64,000 bases of DNA from the NCBI GenBank assembly GCA_964020155.1, contig OZ026561.1, positions 1,952,047-2,016,046 of the forward strand, written 5' to 3'. Each line of letters starts with the position of its first letter. The first letter of the stretch is position 1. The translations under genes and the position numbers were made by a program. The notes under the pieces are model-generated. The model was not told the DNA's origin and ran no database searches. It saw only the letters and a list, made by a program, of their open reading frames with translations. This document shows positions 1-11,187 of this stretch, piece after piece. This stretch comes from Chondrilla cf. caribensis (Eukaryota; Porifera; Demospongiae; Chondrillida; Chondrillidae).

Positions 1-2622
1 AGGGCTATTACATCATTCTATAGCTGACTAATAGGTCAAGCTTACAGAAATTGCAATACTTTGGAGATAAAATATGTAACATAGACACTATTGTGTTTTT
101 TGCCTGCCACCTTGTCCCTGCACTTTATCATCCATTTTGCTGAACAGTGGTTAAACACTATAATATATGTATCAGCATAGGGTTGCTTTAGGGCATGTGA
201 AAACAATGGAAGTTGCACAAGGATATACCGTTTCAACTTGGATGGTTTGATTCGACATACAGAGAATACTTGATCTGCTGCATTTTGTGTTCAAAGAATT
301 TGGTGGATTAACGAGTTTGGCAGATTAACTGAATATTCTTTGGTACTAGGAAATTGTGGTGGATTAAAAGGTTTGGTGGATAAAGCGGTGGCTGATTAAC
401 TTTGAACTCCAATGCTACTAAAATTGTGGATATGGCATAGCAAGGAATTTTATCAAAGCTCAAACATCCAATCATAAACAGTAACATAAATTCTAGTTTT
501 TGGTTTTTATGCACATAATATTATTATTATTATTAACAGTAACTTAAATTCTAATTTTTGGTTTTTCAAACTCAGCCATCTCGTCACAATGGAGACCAAT
601 ACTAATATTAGTAACATTTTCCTCATAATATGTGTGTGAGCACATATTATTATTATTATTATTATTAACTAGCTACCATGCATCACTAAGATATCTCCAA
701 AGGGAATATACTGGGACTTGAGACCGAGTCCATGATATACTTGTAGCCGTACAGAGGTGAACCAAAAATGTGATGATCAATCCTTCGAGCACTACATATA
801 GTCACAAAATGATCACAGTATCTTATGTACACAGGTCAGATAGTAGATAATCTATAATTGTTGCATAACATAGTGTATTCCACAAACCAAGGGATAACAA
901 CAGGAAAAGTTGTTCCGGTTAAAAACTATGAGTAATTGGAACCAAAAACCAACATAATACCTGAGTTCCTCAGGGCATTTCAGTCTGATGCAAGTATCCA
1001 GTGACATGTAATAATGTTACCCAAATGAGATTACAGAATAACTGATAATGAGCAAGCATCTGAGGTCACAACCTGTACATGTGTGCCCACTTTGTGGTAA
1101 GGCAAGAATGTATACAGGATAGCACCAGCTGCAGCTTATTATCAGATTACACTCACAAATGTTTAACAGTAGTGGGAGTTGGCTGCCATAATAAAGGCAT
1201 CGGAAACCACAAATCTCCACTATGGTATCCATGCCATATAGTGAAGGGTATTTTCTGGTAATGTATAATGAAACTATAGGGTATTTTATATATTATAGTC
1301 AGTCCATGCATTTTACGACCTATAGTGACAAATTGATTATTGTCAAGATAGGCTCTTGGAAAAAATGTTATCCTGCTGTGGAATACTTACACAGGTCCCT
1401 ATCATGAAGGATTCATGCATGTGAACAAATTATTTCAAGTGGATCTTCTCTGTGACAGGTCATTGAAAGCTAGTTTTCATGGGTGTAACATATTACAATT
1501 CCTTTCATAATTAAAGGAACATGCCAAATGTCCTAATGACACTTATTTAATATTATAATAATAATCCTTTCAAGCAAGTACCTCTTAATCTATGCATAAA
1601 TTTTATTCATTTAAACGTATCACTATACTGTTTTGTTGTGTGTGTATCACAATCATGTCTCTGTGAGGATCAGCACCATCCTATAAATTCATTGAAGTCA
1701 GCTTTTCATAGAGTAGAGTTGGAGAAGCCTTATGTATGAAAGGCTCTGAACAGACCAAACTGAAGACTGGCAAGTCATTGTGGTTGATTCATGCCCAAAC
1801 AACATAGCACTGTGGTGACAAAAGAATTCATCATTGCTATGGATTTGTCATGATAGGAAAGTGTAATGTCAGTCTAATGTTGAAAATTTCTGGGACCCAT
1901 GTATTCATGCAATTAGTAAATAACTCACTGAAATAATGAGGACCTAGTGCAACCATTTCCTATTTTCATAATTTCAATTATTTTCACCTTACGAACTTGA
2001 GAGGATCATGCTATTTCGAAAGACAGATATCTCATAGGGTTTCAAGAATTAAACTGATGCAAAGTAAAACTAAAACAGATAGCAGATGCAGAAGAAATCT
2101 AGAATCATTCAAAACATGCAGTTAATTTCTCATATTGTATTATCGCATAACACCCATTTTCAACTTATGAAACATTGGCATCACACCATAATACCAGTAA
2201 CATTAAAAATTTGAAGTCTTGTACTACAGTTACTCTAACAATATCGAAGACGAACCAAATATTATCACAAACGTTGTACAGTAGCGCACAAGTAATTAAT
2301 TCATTAGCAATCAATTTGAAAGGAGGTGAATTGCTTGTCTATAGTTGCAAAATTGTTGCTCTTCACATGCCATTGAAGGAAGTGCTATTAGAAGTACCCT
2401 CTAATCCCATTGAATACTGTAATAATATTCACTATGTTATTATACTATTATAGTATACTACCATAAGCCAATATCTAGTCTTATGTATAATATAGTTGAA
2501 TAGATGTTAATATTCATTGTCATGAATATTGGCTATAGTCCATGAATATAATTACATGTTACTTGTTCTAACCTGCCAACATCATTGTGGTTTTCTCACT
2601 CGAACTGGACTGGTGTAAAGGC
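1..2622. other. 5' flank of CCP receptor gene A, no gene seen
   Basis: No convincing coding exon was found. The stretch is AT-rich with short ATT trinucleotide runs near 520-535 and 640-666. It is homologous over its whole length to 36099-38627 upstream of gene C, and its last ~580 bases are homologous to 14415-14942 upstream of gene B. It therefore belongs to the duplicated unit. A 92-codon frame at 2175-2453 is not kept open in the other two copies and is treated as chance. Confidence 0.7.
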
Positions 2623-2630
2623 TATAAATA
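2623..2630 (+). promoter_or_regulatory. TATA box of gene A
   Basis: TATAAATA lies 62 bases before the predicted ATG. The same element sits at the same distance before gene B and about 73 bases before gene C, within a block conserved in all three copies (GTAAAGGCTATAAAT...TTGTTAGGAATACAAG). A transcription start near 2650-2660 would fit normal TATA spacing, but no transcript evidence is available. Confidence 0.6.
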
Positions 2631-2684
2631 TAGCCAATTTGTTAGGAATACAAGAGCAAGATTTTCATCTTGAAGAGTCTGAAT

Positions 2685-5600
2685 ATGAAACATAGCTTCA
2701 TTTTGCTGTCACTATGTTTCTTGATATCCTTTTTAGTGACAAGTGAAGGTGATTCTTCATAGGAACATATATATCATAATGGCATGCAGTATAGTTTCAT
2801 CTCTGTTCATTACTAATCACTTATATTCTACTTCTTCACTTCCATTTTAGGGGCAAATTGTTCATGTCCACATCCTCCCTCCTATGGATACATCACCAGT
2901 TGCTCTGAATCTGTCCCTCCGGGGTATATGATTAGCTATTACTGTGGTCAAGGGCATGTTATCATAGTTGGAAACAAGACTAGAACTTGTCAGGAAAATG
3001 GTAACTGGACAGGAAATGCCCCAACCTGTGTTCAAGGTGAATAAGTACTTACATTAATATACTTCTCTCGGTGAGATAAAATCCTCATTTTTTGAGGTAA
3101 ATATGAAATCATGACAGTCACTTTATTCTCTTACAATAATATTGAACACAATGACTTAGTTGATACATATAAATAATGATAATACAGTCCAATTTTCCCA
3201 GGAAGAACTGGAAAGGCAAATATAATCCGTACCTCTTATCTGAGGTACTTACCCTCAGTATGTACTGGTTGACATAGTGTACATGAGTTGGGACTGAGTG
3301 CATGAAGTTCATGCATTAACAGAGGCGTGTTTATTAACCCTCGTAATTACCAGTTTGTGATGTAATAGTAGGTTCAGTGATTGCCCTAGGATTGGATATG
3401 TTTATTACTACTTACTCCCAAGAGGGCAGTATGATATATAAAAATTAATGTTGATTGAGTGCGGAGCACAAGAGAACTCTAGAACATGTCATACTACCCA
3501 GCTCTCTATGTCTCTACTGCATGGAAGCCATAGATGTAATCAATATAAGTAATATCAAATTATTATTATTGTATCCACTAAATGTAGGTAACTTTCTACA
3601 TTGACAGTAAAGCTAAACATTACAGATTAATTACTGTAGAATGGTTTAATGGTAGAATGAATTAATATCTATGGTAACAGATGCCATTAATATTTATATA
3701 GCAGTAATATTGAATTATATGCACCTCATCCACTCCCTGTTCCTAATGTTTTCACTTACTGTACTAATCACGAATAATGTTGATTGCTTGAGCTACTATT
3801 ATAATAATTGATTGATTTTTGTATATGCAGGTTGTCCATGCCCGAATATACGAAATGGATACACTTCTTCCTGCTCTACACATCGAAGCTACACCAGTAA
3901 TGTTAGATTACGTTACTACTGTAATAGTGGATATACTCGTGTTGGTAGTAGTTACGGATATTGTCAGTTTGATGGTTTCTGGTCACCAAGACCTCCAATG
4001 TGTGTGAGAGGTTGGTGTGATGATACATGACCTGATTCTTCATACACGTAACCTCATTTGCTAATAGTGACTGTGCATGTGTATGTACTGTAGGTACCCC
4101 ATGTCAGTGTCCACCTGCTCCAGATAATGGTAGAACATCGTATTGTTCTCGAACTGCCAGGATTGGTGCAAGACTCAGTTATTATTGTAACAGGGGTTAC
4201 TATCGTGTAGGAAGTTGGTACAGGACATGTTTGGCTTCTGGAAACTGGACTGATGCACCCACTTGTCAAAGAAGTTTGTTGCAGTTTGTTTGTTAATAGT
4301 GCTGACTAATTATGTTAATTATCTTCATTTCAATATTATCAAACACCTGCTTATTTAATATAATTTATATATTTGATTTAAAAAATTGGATGAAGTGATT
4401 ACACCGACTAAACTAGATGTTGAAATGAAGATCAACATCAACATGTTTAAATCCACAATGTTGTATGGTCTTGCCAGTGTGAGACTGCAGCTCAGCAGGA
4501 CCACCGGTGCAGTATAAAAGGAGAATTGAGAGGGCTAGTTGCTGTGGTGATTTCATGGCTCAGTGATTACGGCAACTACAGTCAGACACCCTGGGTTTGA
4601 GTCCCACAGTTGCCGGTTTTCTTTTTTCTCCTTTCTCTCCGAGCGGGTTGGATCCCAATGAGACTTCTATCAAGACATAATATTGTATCTTTTGTTTTAT
4701 GGAGTACACCATTTATTGTTCTTCACAATCTGTATTTTTGATATTTTCATAGGTCCGCTATGTCAGTGTCCACCTGCTCCAGCTAATGGTAGAAGATCTT
4801 CATGTTCTGGAACAGTTAGAACTGGTGCAAGACTTAATTACTATTGTAACAGTGGTTTCTATCTAAGGGGAAGAAGTTACAGGATGTGTTTATCATCCGG
4901 TAGTTATGCCCGTTGGACTACTACTCCCACTTGTGAAAGAGGTCTGTTGCATTGTATTGTGTAGTGTGTTTTACTTTAATTTGCTCACTAATATTCTTGC
5001 GGTATACAGCGGAACCCTGTCCCTGTCCATCTCCACCAAGCAATGGTTCCATACTCTGTAACGAATCTGATCTTGCTGGTGCTGGTAGCAGAGTGACATA
5101 CTCCTGTCACAGTGGTTATTACCTAGTGGGAAGTGGCAGTAGAATATGTCAAGCCAGTGGCAATTGGTCAGGAACAGATCCTACATGTGTGCTAGGTGAA
5201 ATATTCCACTGCATGCATAAATGCTATGTGTGTAATGCAATTTGGTATTTAATTCAATATCATATCGTAGGATGTACATGCCCAACTGCTCCATTGAACG
5301 GACACACAAGATTCTGTACTGATACCGATCCTGTTGGATCTGATGTCTACTACTACTGCAATAGTGGATATACTCGTATTGGTAGTTCTTATAGATTCTG
5401 TCAGCGTGGTGGCTACTGGAGTGGAACTCATCCCCTTTGCCAAAAGAGTGAGTACACAACTATAATTATTCATTACGACTGATTTGATGAAATCACCCAA
5501 TTGACAAATTGCATGATATTCAGTACAATTATGATGAGCCAGAAAGGACACAAGGGGCAAAGTGTTGCCCATCTAATTATGCATATTTTATCTTAATTAA

Positions 5601-8600
5601 ATACACTTTATGGTGACCTGAAAGAATACTGCATGCTAGGTGCTATTGGTATATAGTTTTGAAAGGCAAAGCATACATAATATTATGTACAAGGTTTAGA
5701 TTGAGCGGGTTAATTACATACAGCTGCTTAGTAACTAACATTTGATATAACATTCGCACCTATGCCCTAGCAGAATATGTATAGAAGACATGCAGGACAC
5801 CCCATAAAATTCACCAGGCAAAGTACTACACAACTGTAATTACACAGATAAGAGATGTCTGCTATAAAGTCATGGACAATTCAGAAAGCACCACCCCTCC
5901 AAACAGAGATATATAGGCACACTTTCCACAACTGATATGACAATAATTTATCGCCCCTCATACACATCTTGATTTAATAATGCATGTACACTCTTGTAGT
6001 TATACCTCTGACAGAGGTATTCTATGGCTGGTTAATTCCATTGAACCTACTCATTTAATACGACATTGTATGTGTGTAGTATAGTGCACAGTTTATTGTC
6101 ATTCATAATGTTTCCTTTGATGACCATTGTCTCCATCCCATAGATACCTGTACATGTCCTCCATTTCCACCTAATGGTCGTACTAGCAATTGTGTAAGGA
6201 CTATATCTGTTAGACGTTCTATTGATTACTACTGTGATAGTGGATATGGCCTCATTGGACATAATTTCACAAGGACATGTCAGTATGGTGGTAATTGGAG
6301 TGGAAGTGCTCCTGTTTGCTTAATAAGTGAGTTAGCCAGTAAAATGTAGAATTACACCATAAATTTGCATGACGTTCACACATTGCTGAAACATGCAAAG
6401 TTGATCCAACTACAGCCTCTTTTAGAATCAACCTTGGTTCCTATTTCTTCTGCTTTTAAATATCATTATGATGCTGTAATATCCATTATACAATTACTAT
6501 AAGTGTGCATAGATCTGTACCTATAATACATGTTGCCATAGAGGGAAGTTTGCAAAAAGTGCTGTTGCATGCAAATTGAAAAAGTTTCACTTTAAAAAGT
6601 TTCACTTACACTCTCACTCAAGTTTCACACAATATTATTATGACAAATACATAGAAAACTAATAATAATAATATTGCAAGAGTAAAATAAATCACCAAAA
6701 TAATGTGCAGTGGATTTATACCATGAGAGTGCCATGTGACCTGGCATTCTCCCGTAAAATAGCCTTGTATGCCAGTTTGATTTTTAATATTAAATAACAG
6801 ATCTCTCGCTAAGTACAAAGGAATTTTGATTTGCCAAATGCCTGTAGTAAGTTTTCCATTTCATCTCATAGTTATGGATTGTTCATGTCTTTCAAAGCCT
6901 GCTAATGGAGCGATACTGTCCAACTGCTCTGGACATCAGCCCTTTGGCTCCTATGTATACTTTTCCTGTGATCCTGGCTTTTACCAGTCTAGTGGTGATA
7001 CTACCAGAAGGTGTTCACCTGGTGGGATGTGGAGTGGAAGTGATCTAGTGTGTAAGAAAGGTCAGATGGCAGAATAATAATATTATTTTCTTCATCGGAC
7101 TTTACATGTGTCAATATATGCTTGCACACCATTTATACACTGCATTCTGTAAATGTGTCAGGTTGTCAATGATTACTTCATTTGTGTTTCAAATACATAC
7201 TGTAAATAAGGGTACACATCATTTATCACCATGATGCTAGCTTAACATATCAACTTGCCTTCATTGTACTTAGTAACCTCTTGTTCCTGTCCTCCTGCTC
7301 CAATCAACGGATCAAGGAACTGTAGTGGAAGCAATGAAGTAGCTGCTTATAGTCGATTGCATTATAAGTGTAACAGTGGATATCATGTTGTTGGTGATGA
7401 GTACAGAACATGTCATCCTAGTGGGAATTGGACTGGAATTGATCCATTATGTATTGAAGGTATTGATATTACCTGTAATTATTTGTAATGAATATATAAA
7501 TCAGTAAAATTATAATAATTATTATATTTAATTCTACTTTAAAAACCTTTACCTCAGGACATAAATTTAGGATTTTGGGGGATAAGTACGTACTGCAGAA
7601 ATCACATTTTCTGATAAATGTTATTAAAATAAATTCTATTGAGGCCTGCTAATATTCTCCAATTAGACTAGGTGGTAATTCCAATTATGGACAATATTCT
7701 TATCATCCCCCTTCCTACAAAATTACAATGAAGATATGTAAAACTCCAGCTCTGTACATGCGAGTTTAAAAAGAGGCTTTGATTGAAAGAAGCTTTTGAT
7801 TGCATTTATGCTATGGAAGAATGATATCTCAGAAAATGTTATCTTAAATACTTGCATTAAAATTTAATGGTTGGAATCAGGGCATGGAAACGTGGGAGCA
7901 TGCAGGATTGATAGAAATCCAGATTACTTCTAAAGTGGGCTCATCATTAATGTTAAATGTTTATTCATATAGATATTTCGTGCGAGTGTCCACTGCCACC
8001 TAACTATGGTCACACTAGTACATGCTCTGGTTCAGTATCTGCTGGTTATAAACTAAGTTACTACTGCAATGATGTAAGGATCTTGGTTGGTGATCGGAGC
8101 AGAACTTGTCAAGGAAATGGCAACTGGACAGGAAGTGATCCATCATGTGTTAGAGGTACGTAGAGTAGTGAAGTTATATAATGGAATTGATAAGTAATTG
8201 AGGAAAGTAATTATTTTAGACAAAATATTATACCACTAAATTAAATAATGTTTTTCCACCAGGTTGTCTATGTCCCCCTGCTCCTGTGAATGGTTACACA
8301 AGTTCTTGTTCTGTGTACCGCCCTTACCAATCATACTACTGGTCCATTCGTGGCTATATACGATACTATTGCAACAACACCTATACTCTGCATGGAGGTA
8401 GTTCTCGTCGATGTCAGAGTGATGGTACCTGGTCTGGAACTGCTCCTTCATGTATTAAAATTGAAAGTGAGCAATATTACTGATTATGAAATGTATATTT
8501 GCATGCATTGTTACAGAAATATTCTATGCATATGAATATCTGTTGCATAATAACATAAATTATGTTGGCGATGGATAATAATATTGTCCGACCCTCATGG

Positions 8601-11187
8601 AATGCACTTGGCTAAGATACATTACAAAGCACAAGCACAACATTAGATATCTGAGTTAGCAAAAGACATCGAAGTTAATCACTATGAATGAATGCCTTTT
8701 CAACCCTATTCAATGCACAAGAAATAATATTTTTTCCATTGCATAGGCTTAAGACAGCTCATCTTCAACAGTATGTCATGATCAAAATTATGGCTATACT
8801 GAATTTGCCCATATGTAATTATTACTGCTGTGACAGTCATTTATTACACCCTAAAATAGTAAACATCCCTGCATTTGTTGTTTTACATTAATTATAATGT
8901 TGTTCTTTGCTTGAACCTTAGTTAGTCATGTACATATTATTTAACAAATCAACTAGGGTTGAAATGAATCTCTTTTTTGGTTATCTACACTTTTCATCAA
9001 ATTCTTTGAGTCTCTTTGAACCTGACACAATTGTTATCTTTATTACTGTTGAACCATCCTCTAAACCCCTAGGTACCCCTTGTCAGTGTCCACCTGCCCC
9101 AGCTAATGGTAGAACATCCTCATGTTCTGGAACAGCCAGAGTTGGTACAAACCTTAATTACTATTGTAACAGTGGTTACTATCGCGAAGGAAGTAGCTAT
9201 GCTAGATGTCTTATTTTTGGCAACTGGAGTGAAACACCTACCTGTAAGAAAGGTGAGTCATGTGTATACTATCACAGGTTTTGGACATATTATATTATAT
9301 TTTCTTTCCTATATTCCTAATGCTACTTGCATGCATTGGTACATTGGAGGTTTGTATATTATCTTGGAAAGTACATGTTGAAGTACATTTTCTTAGGATG
9401 CATATTGTATACTGAATTAGATAATAAAGAAATATTTAAAAATAATCATGAATACCATGAAGGAATGAACTACAAATATATAACTATATAATAATAATAC
9501 AGGGATTGCCCTGATATCTGCTTCCAAAAGAATCGAACAAATGGCCAGCTTCTTATATGATTGCAGAAACTAGACACAAAGATGAATCACAGTACATACT
9601 ATATTAATTGGACCACAGACTGGTATCCAGTCCTAGGACTGAGTACGCCAAATTTCACCAGCAATATCACCCCTGTTACCATTTTCATGGAAGACAAATA
9701 TATAATATATAAGCTAGTGTCTTTTGTCCCTTTTTAGCTACAGTTCTTTCATTTGGTGTGAACAGGGCCATCTAATTACACACCATCCTATAGTTGATTT
9801 AAACATTATAAGTAATTGTATTGTAATAATAGAACAGATTGGAAGGGAATTACCTTCTCAGTCTGTGATTTTTACCCAACACCCCAGTCAAACCATGTCC
9901 CTGTCCACCATCACCTGCCAATGGCTTCACCAACTGTAATGGATCTCATCTTGCTGGTTTTGGAAGCAGAGTGACATACTCCTGTAACAGTGGTTACACC
10001 TTATCAGGAAGTAGCTATGTAAGAAGCTGCACAAGAACTGGGAATTGGACAGGAACAGATCCAACATGTGAGAAAGGTTAGGAAAATGTGTTATTGAGAC
10101 TGAAGTGACATGTAATATCATATATAGTGTTACAGCATATTAAACTCTGATCACCATTATTCCTTTGTACTACAGGTCATTGTGAATGCCCTCCTGTCCC
10201 TGTGAATGGTCTGATAGCTAATTGTCATGGTGCACCTAGAGTTGGCACTGTGATTTTCTATCATTGTATCGGAGGGTACATTATGGAAGGGAACGGTAGT
10301 AGAGTGTGTCATCCAGGAGGGAACTGGACTGGAATTGATCCCATTTGTCTTGGTCAGTTTGTTGTTTTAAAGTAGTTGCTTTAGATACAGCATGAAGATA
10401 GTTATTATAGTCTTATCCAATATCATGATATTTCATCTATGTCTATGTATATAATATATTATATAATATATGGCATGCTTAATTCCGCTTTCAAAGAATG
10501 AATCATTTGCATTAAATAAGTCATACAGGTGGCCACTCCCATTGCACTCCAATTAATTGGGGAACAATTTTGGGTATAAGAAACATTGCCTCAATTTGCA
10601 GCCCGAATTCTAATTCCTACACACTTGTCTAATAATTTGGAGAATACCATGCACCTGCATGAATGTGCAAATGTCAAACATTATGTAGATTACATTACAC
10701 CTTGATAAGCAGTGGCCAATGATCTTTGAGTCAACAATAAATTATTATTTTCAGAACACTGGCCCCAGCATATCTGAGTGCATTGCCAGATGCTATCATG
10801 ACCGCTTTATGAATGCACTCAGAGAATCAAACTGAACTACATCTAATTTAATCAAATTTTGCAGGTCCTGGATCCAAATCAAGTGAATCTCCAAATAGTT
10901 TTTCAGCTGTAGGTCTTGATGTTTTCTTTGGAGTATGTATTTTTATCATTTTCCTCATTATGATATGTGCACTATTGGGGGTGATTGCATGGTTTGTAAG
11001 AAGGCGAAGTCAGAAACTTCAGAACGGAGCAGAGCCTATCACCTTTTCTTCACTCGAAGAAGTTGATCAGAAAGCTTATCAGAAAGTGGATGCTTTCAAT
11101 CCAACTTTGTCACACACAGGAAAGAAAGAATGTGGAAATGATGATGAGTGCAGTGAAGTGCTCCAATGTGAAGAAAATGACATATAA
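2685..11187 (+). CDS. Gene A: type I transmembrane receptor with 14 CCP/sushi domains
   Basis: Sixteen exons, all GT-AG and phase 1: 2685-2748 (signal peptide, [18 protein letters not shown]...), CCPs at 2851-3036, 3831-4010, 4094-4273, 4753-4941, 5010-5195, 5271-5447, 6144-6326, 6872-7060, 7274-7459, 7973-8155, 8263-8466, 9073-9252, 9888-10076 and 10176-10352, then 10865-11187 (stalk, membrane helix, tail, stop). The sum is 2976 bases, or 991 residues. Each CCP shows the pattern CxCPxxPxNG, C, YYCNSGY, a Gly/Ser turn, C, G-x-W-[ST]-G and a final C: six cysteines where the family usually has four. Most carry an N-W-S/T glycosylation sequon. The helix ([20 protein letters not shown]...) is followed by RRR, giving a cytoplasmic tail with YQKV. 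The start is supported by conservation of the signal exon and TATA spacing in B and C. The family acts in extracellular recognition; the ligand is unknown. Exon edges were read by eye from splice sites and paralogue alignment. The longest introns hold no extra CCP. Confidence 0.9.
4281..4670 (+). mobile_element. tRNA-derived SINE-like insertion in gene A intron 4
   Basis: In genes B and C this intron is only about 95 bases and runs straight from the exon end into the CAAGACATAATA block. Gene A has about 390 extra bases between the same anchors. The insert holds RNA polymerase III type boxes: A-box-like TGGCTCAGTGATTACGG at 4556-4572 and B-box-like GGTTTGAGTCC at 4594-4604, within a tRNA-like fold framed by CGGCAACT and AGTTGCCG. 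A T-rich stretch follows at 4616-4640. The 5' part (4300-4540) is not tRNA-like and may come from a partner element. Boundaries are approximate and no clear target duplication was seen. Confidence 0.55.

Noticed and set aside
2175..2453. 92-codon open frame upstream of gene A
   Set aside because: The homologous stretches upstream of genes B and C carry indels and no open frame, and no protein family is recognised.
4540..4620. Functional tRNA gene
   Set aside because: The A and B boxes are present, but a full cloverleaf with a proper acceptor stem is not evident and it lies in a gene A-specific insert; a SINE head fits better.
5181..5572. Minus-strand frames opposite CCP exons (also seen at 17211-17501, 40810-41052 and others)
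   Set aside because: They mirror the conserved CCP exons in each paralogue and show no independent domain or codon signal.
11041..11187. Immune tyrosine motif (ITIM or ITSM) in the receptor tail
   Set aside because: The only tyrosine reads Q-K-(A/T)-Y-Q-K-V; the -2 residue is Lys, so neither consensus is met. Only the looser YxxΦ pattern fits.
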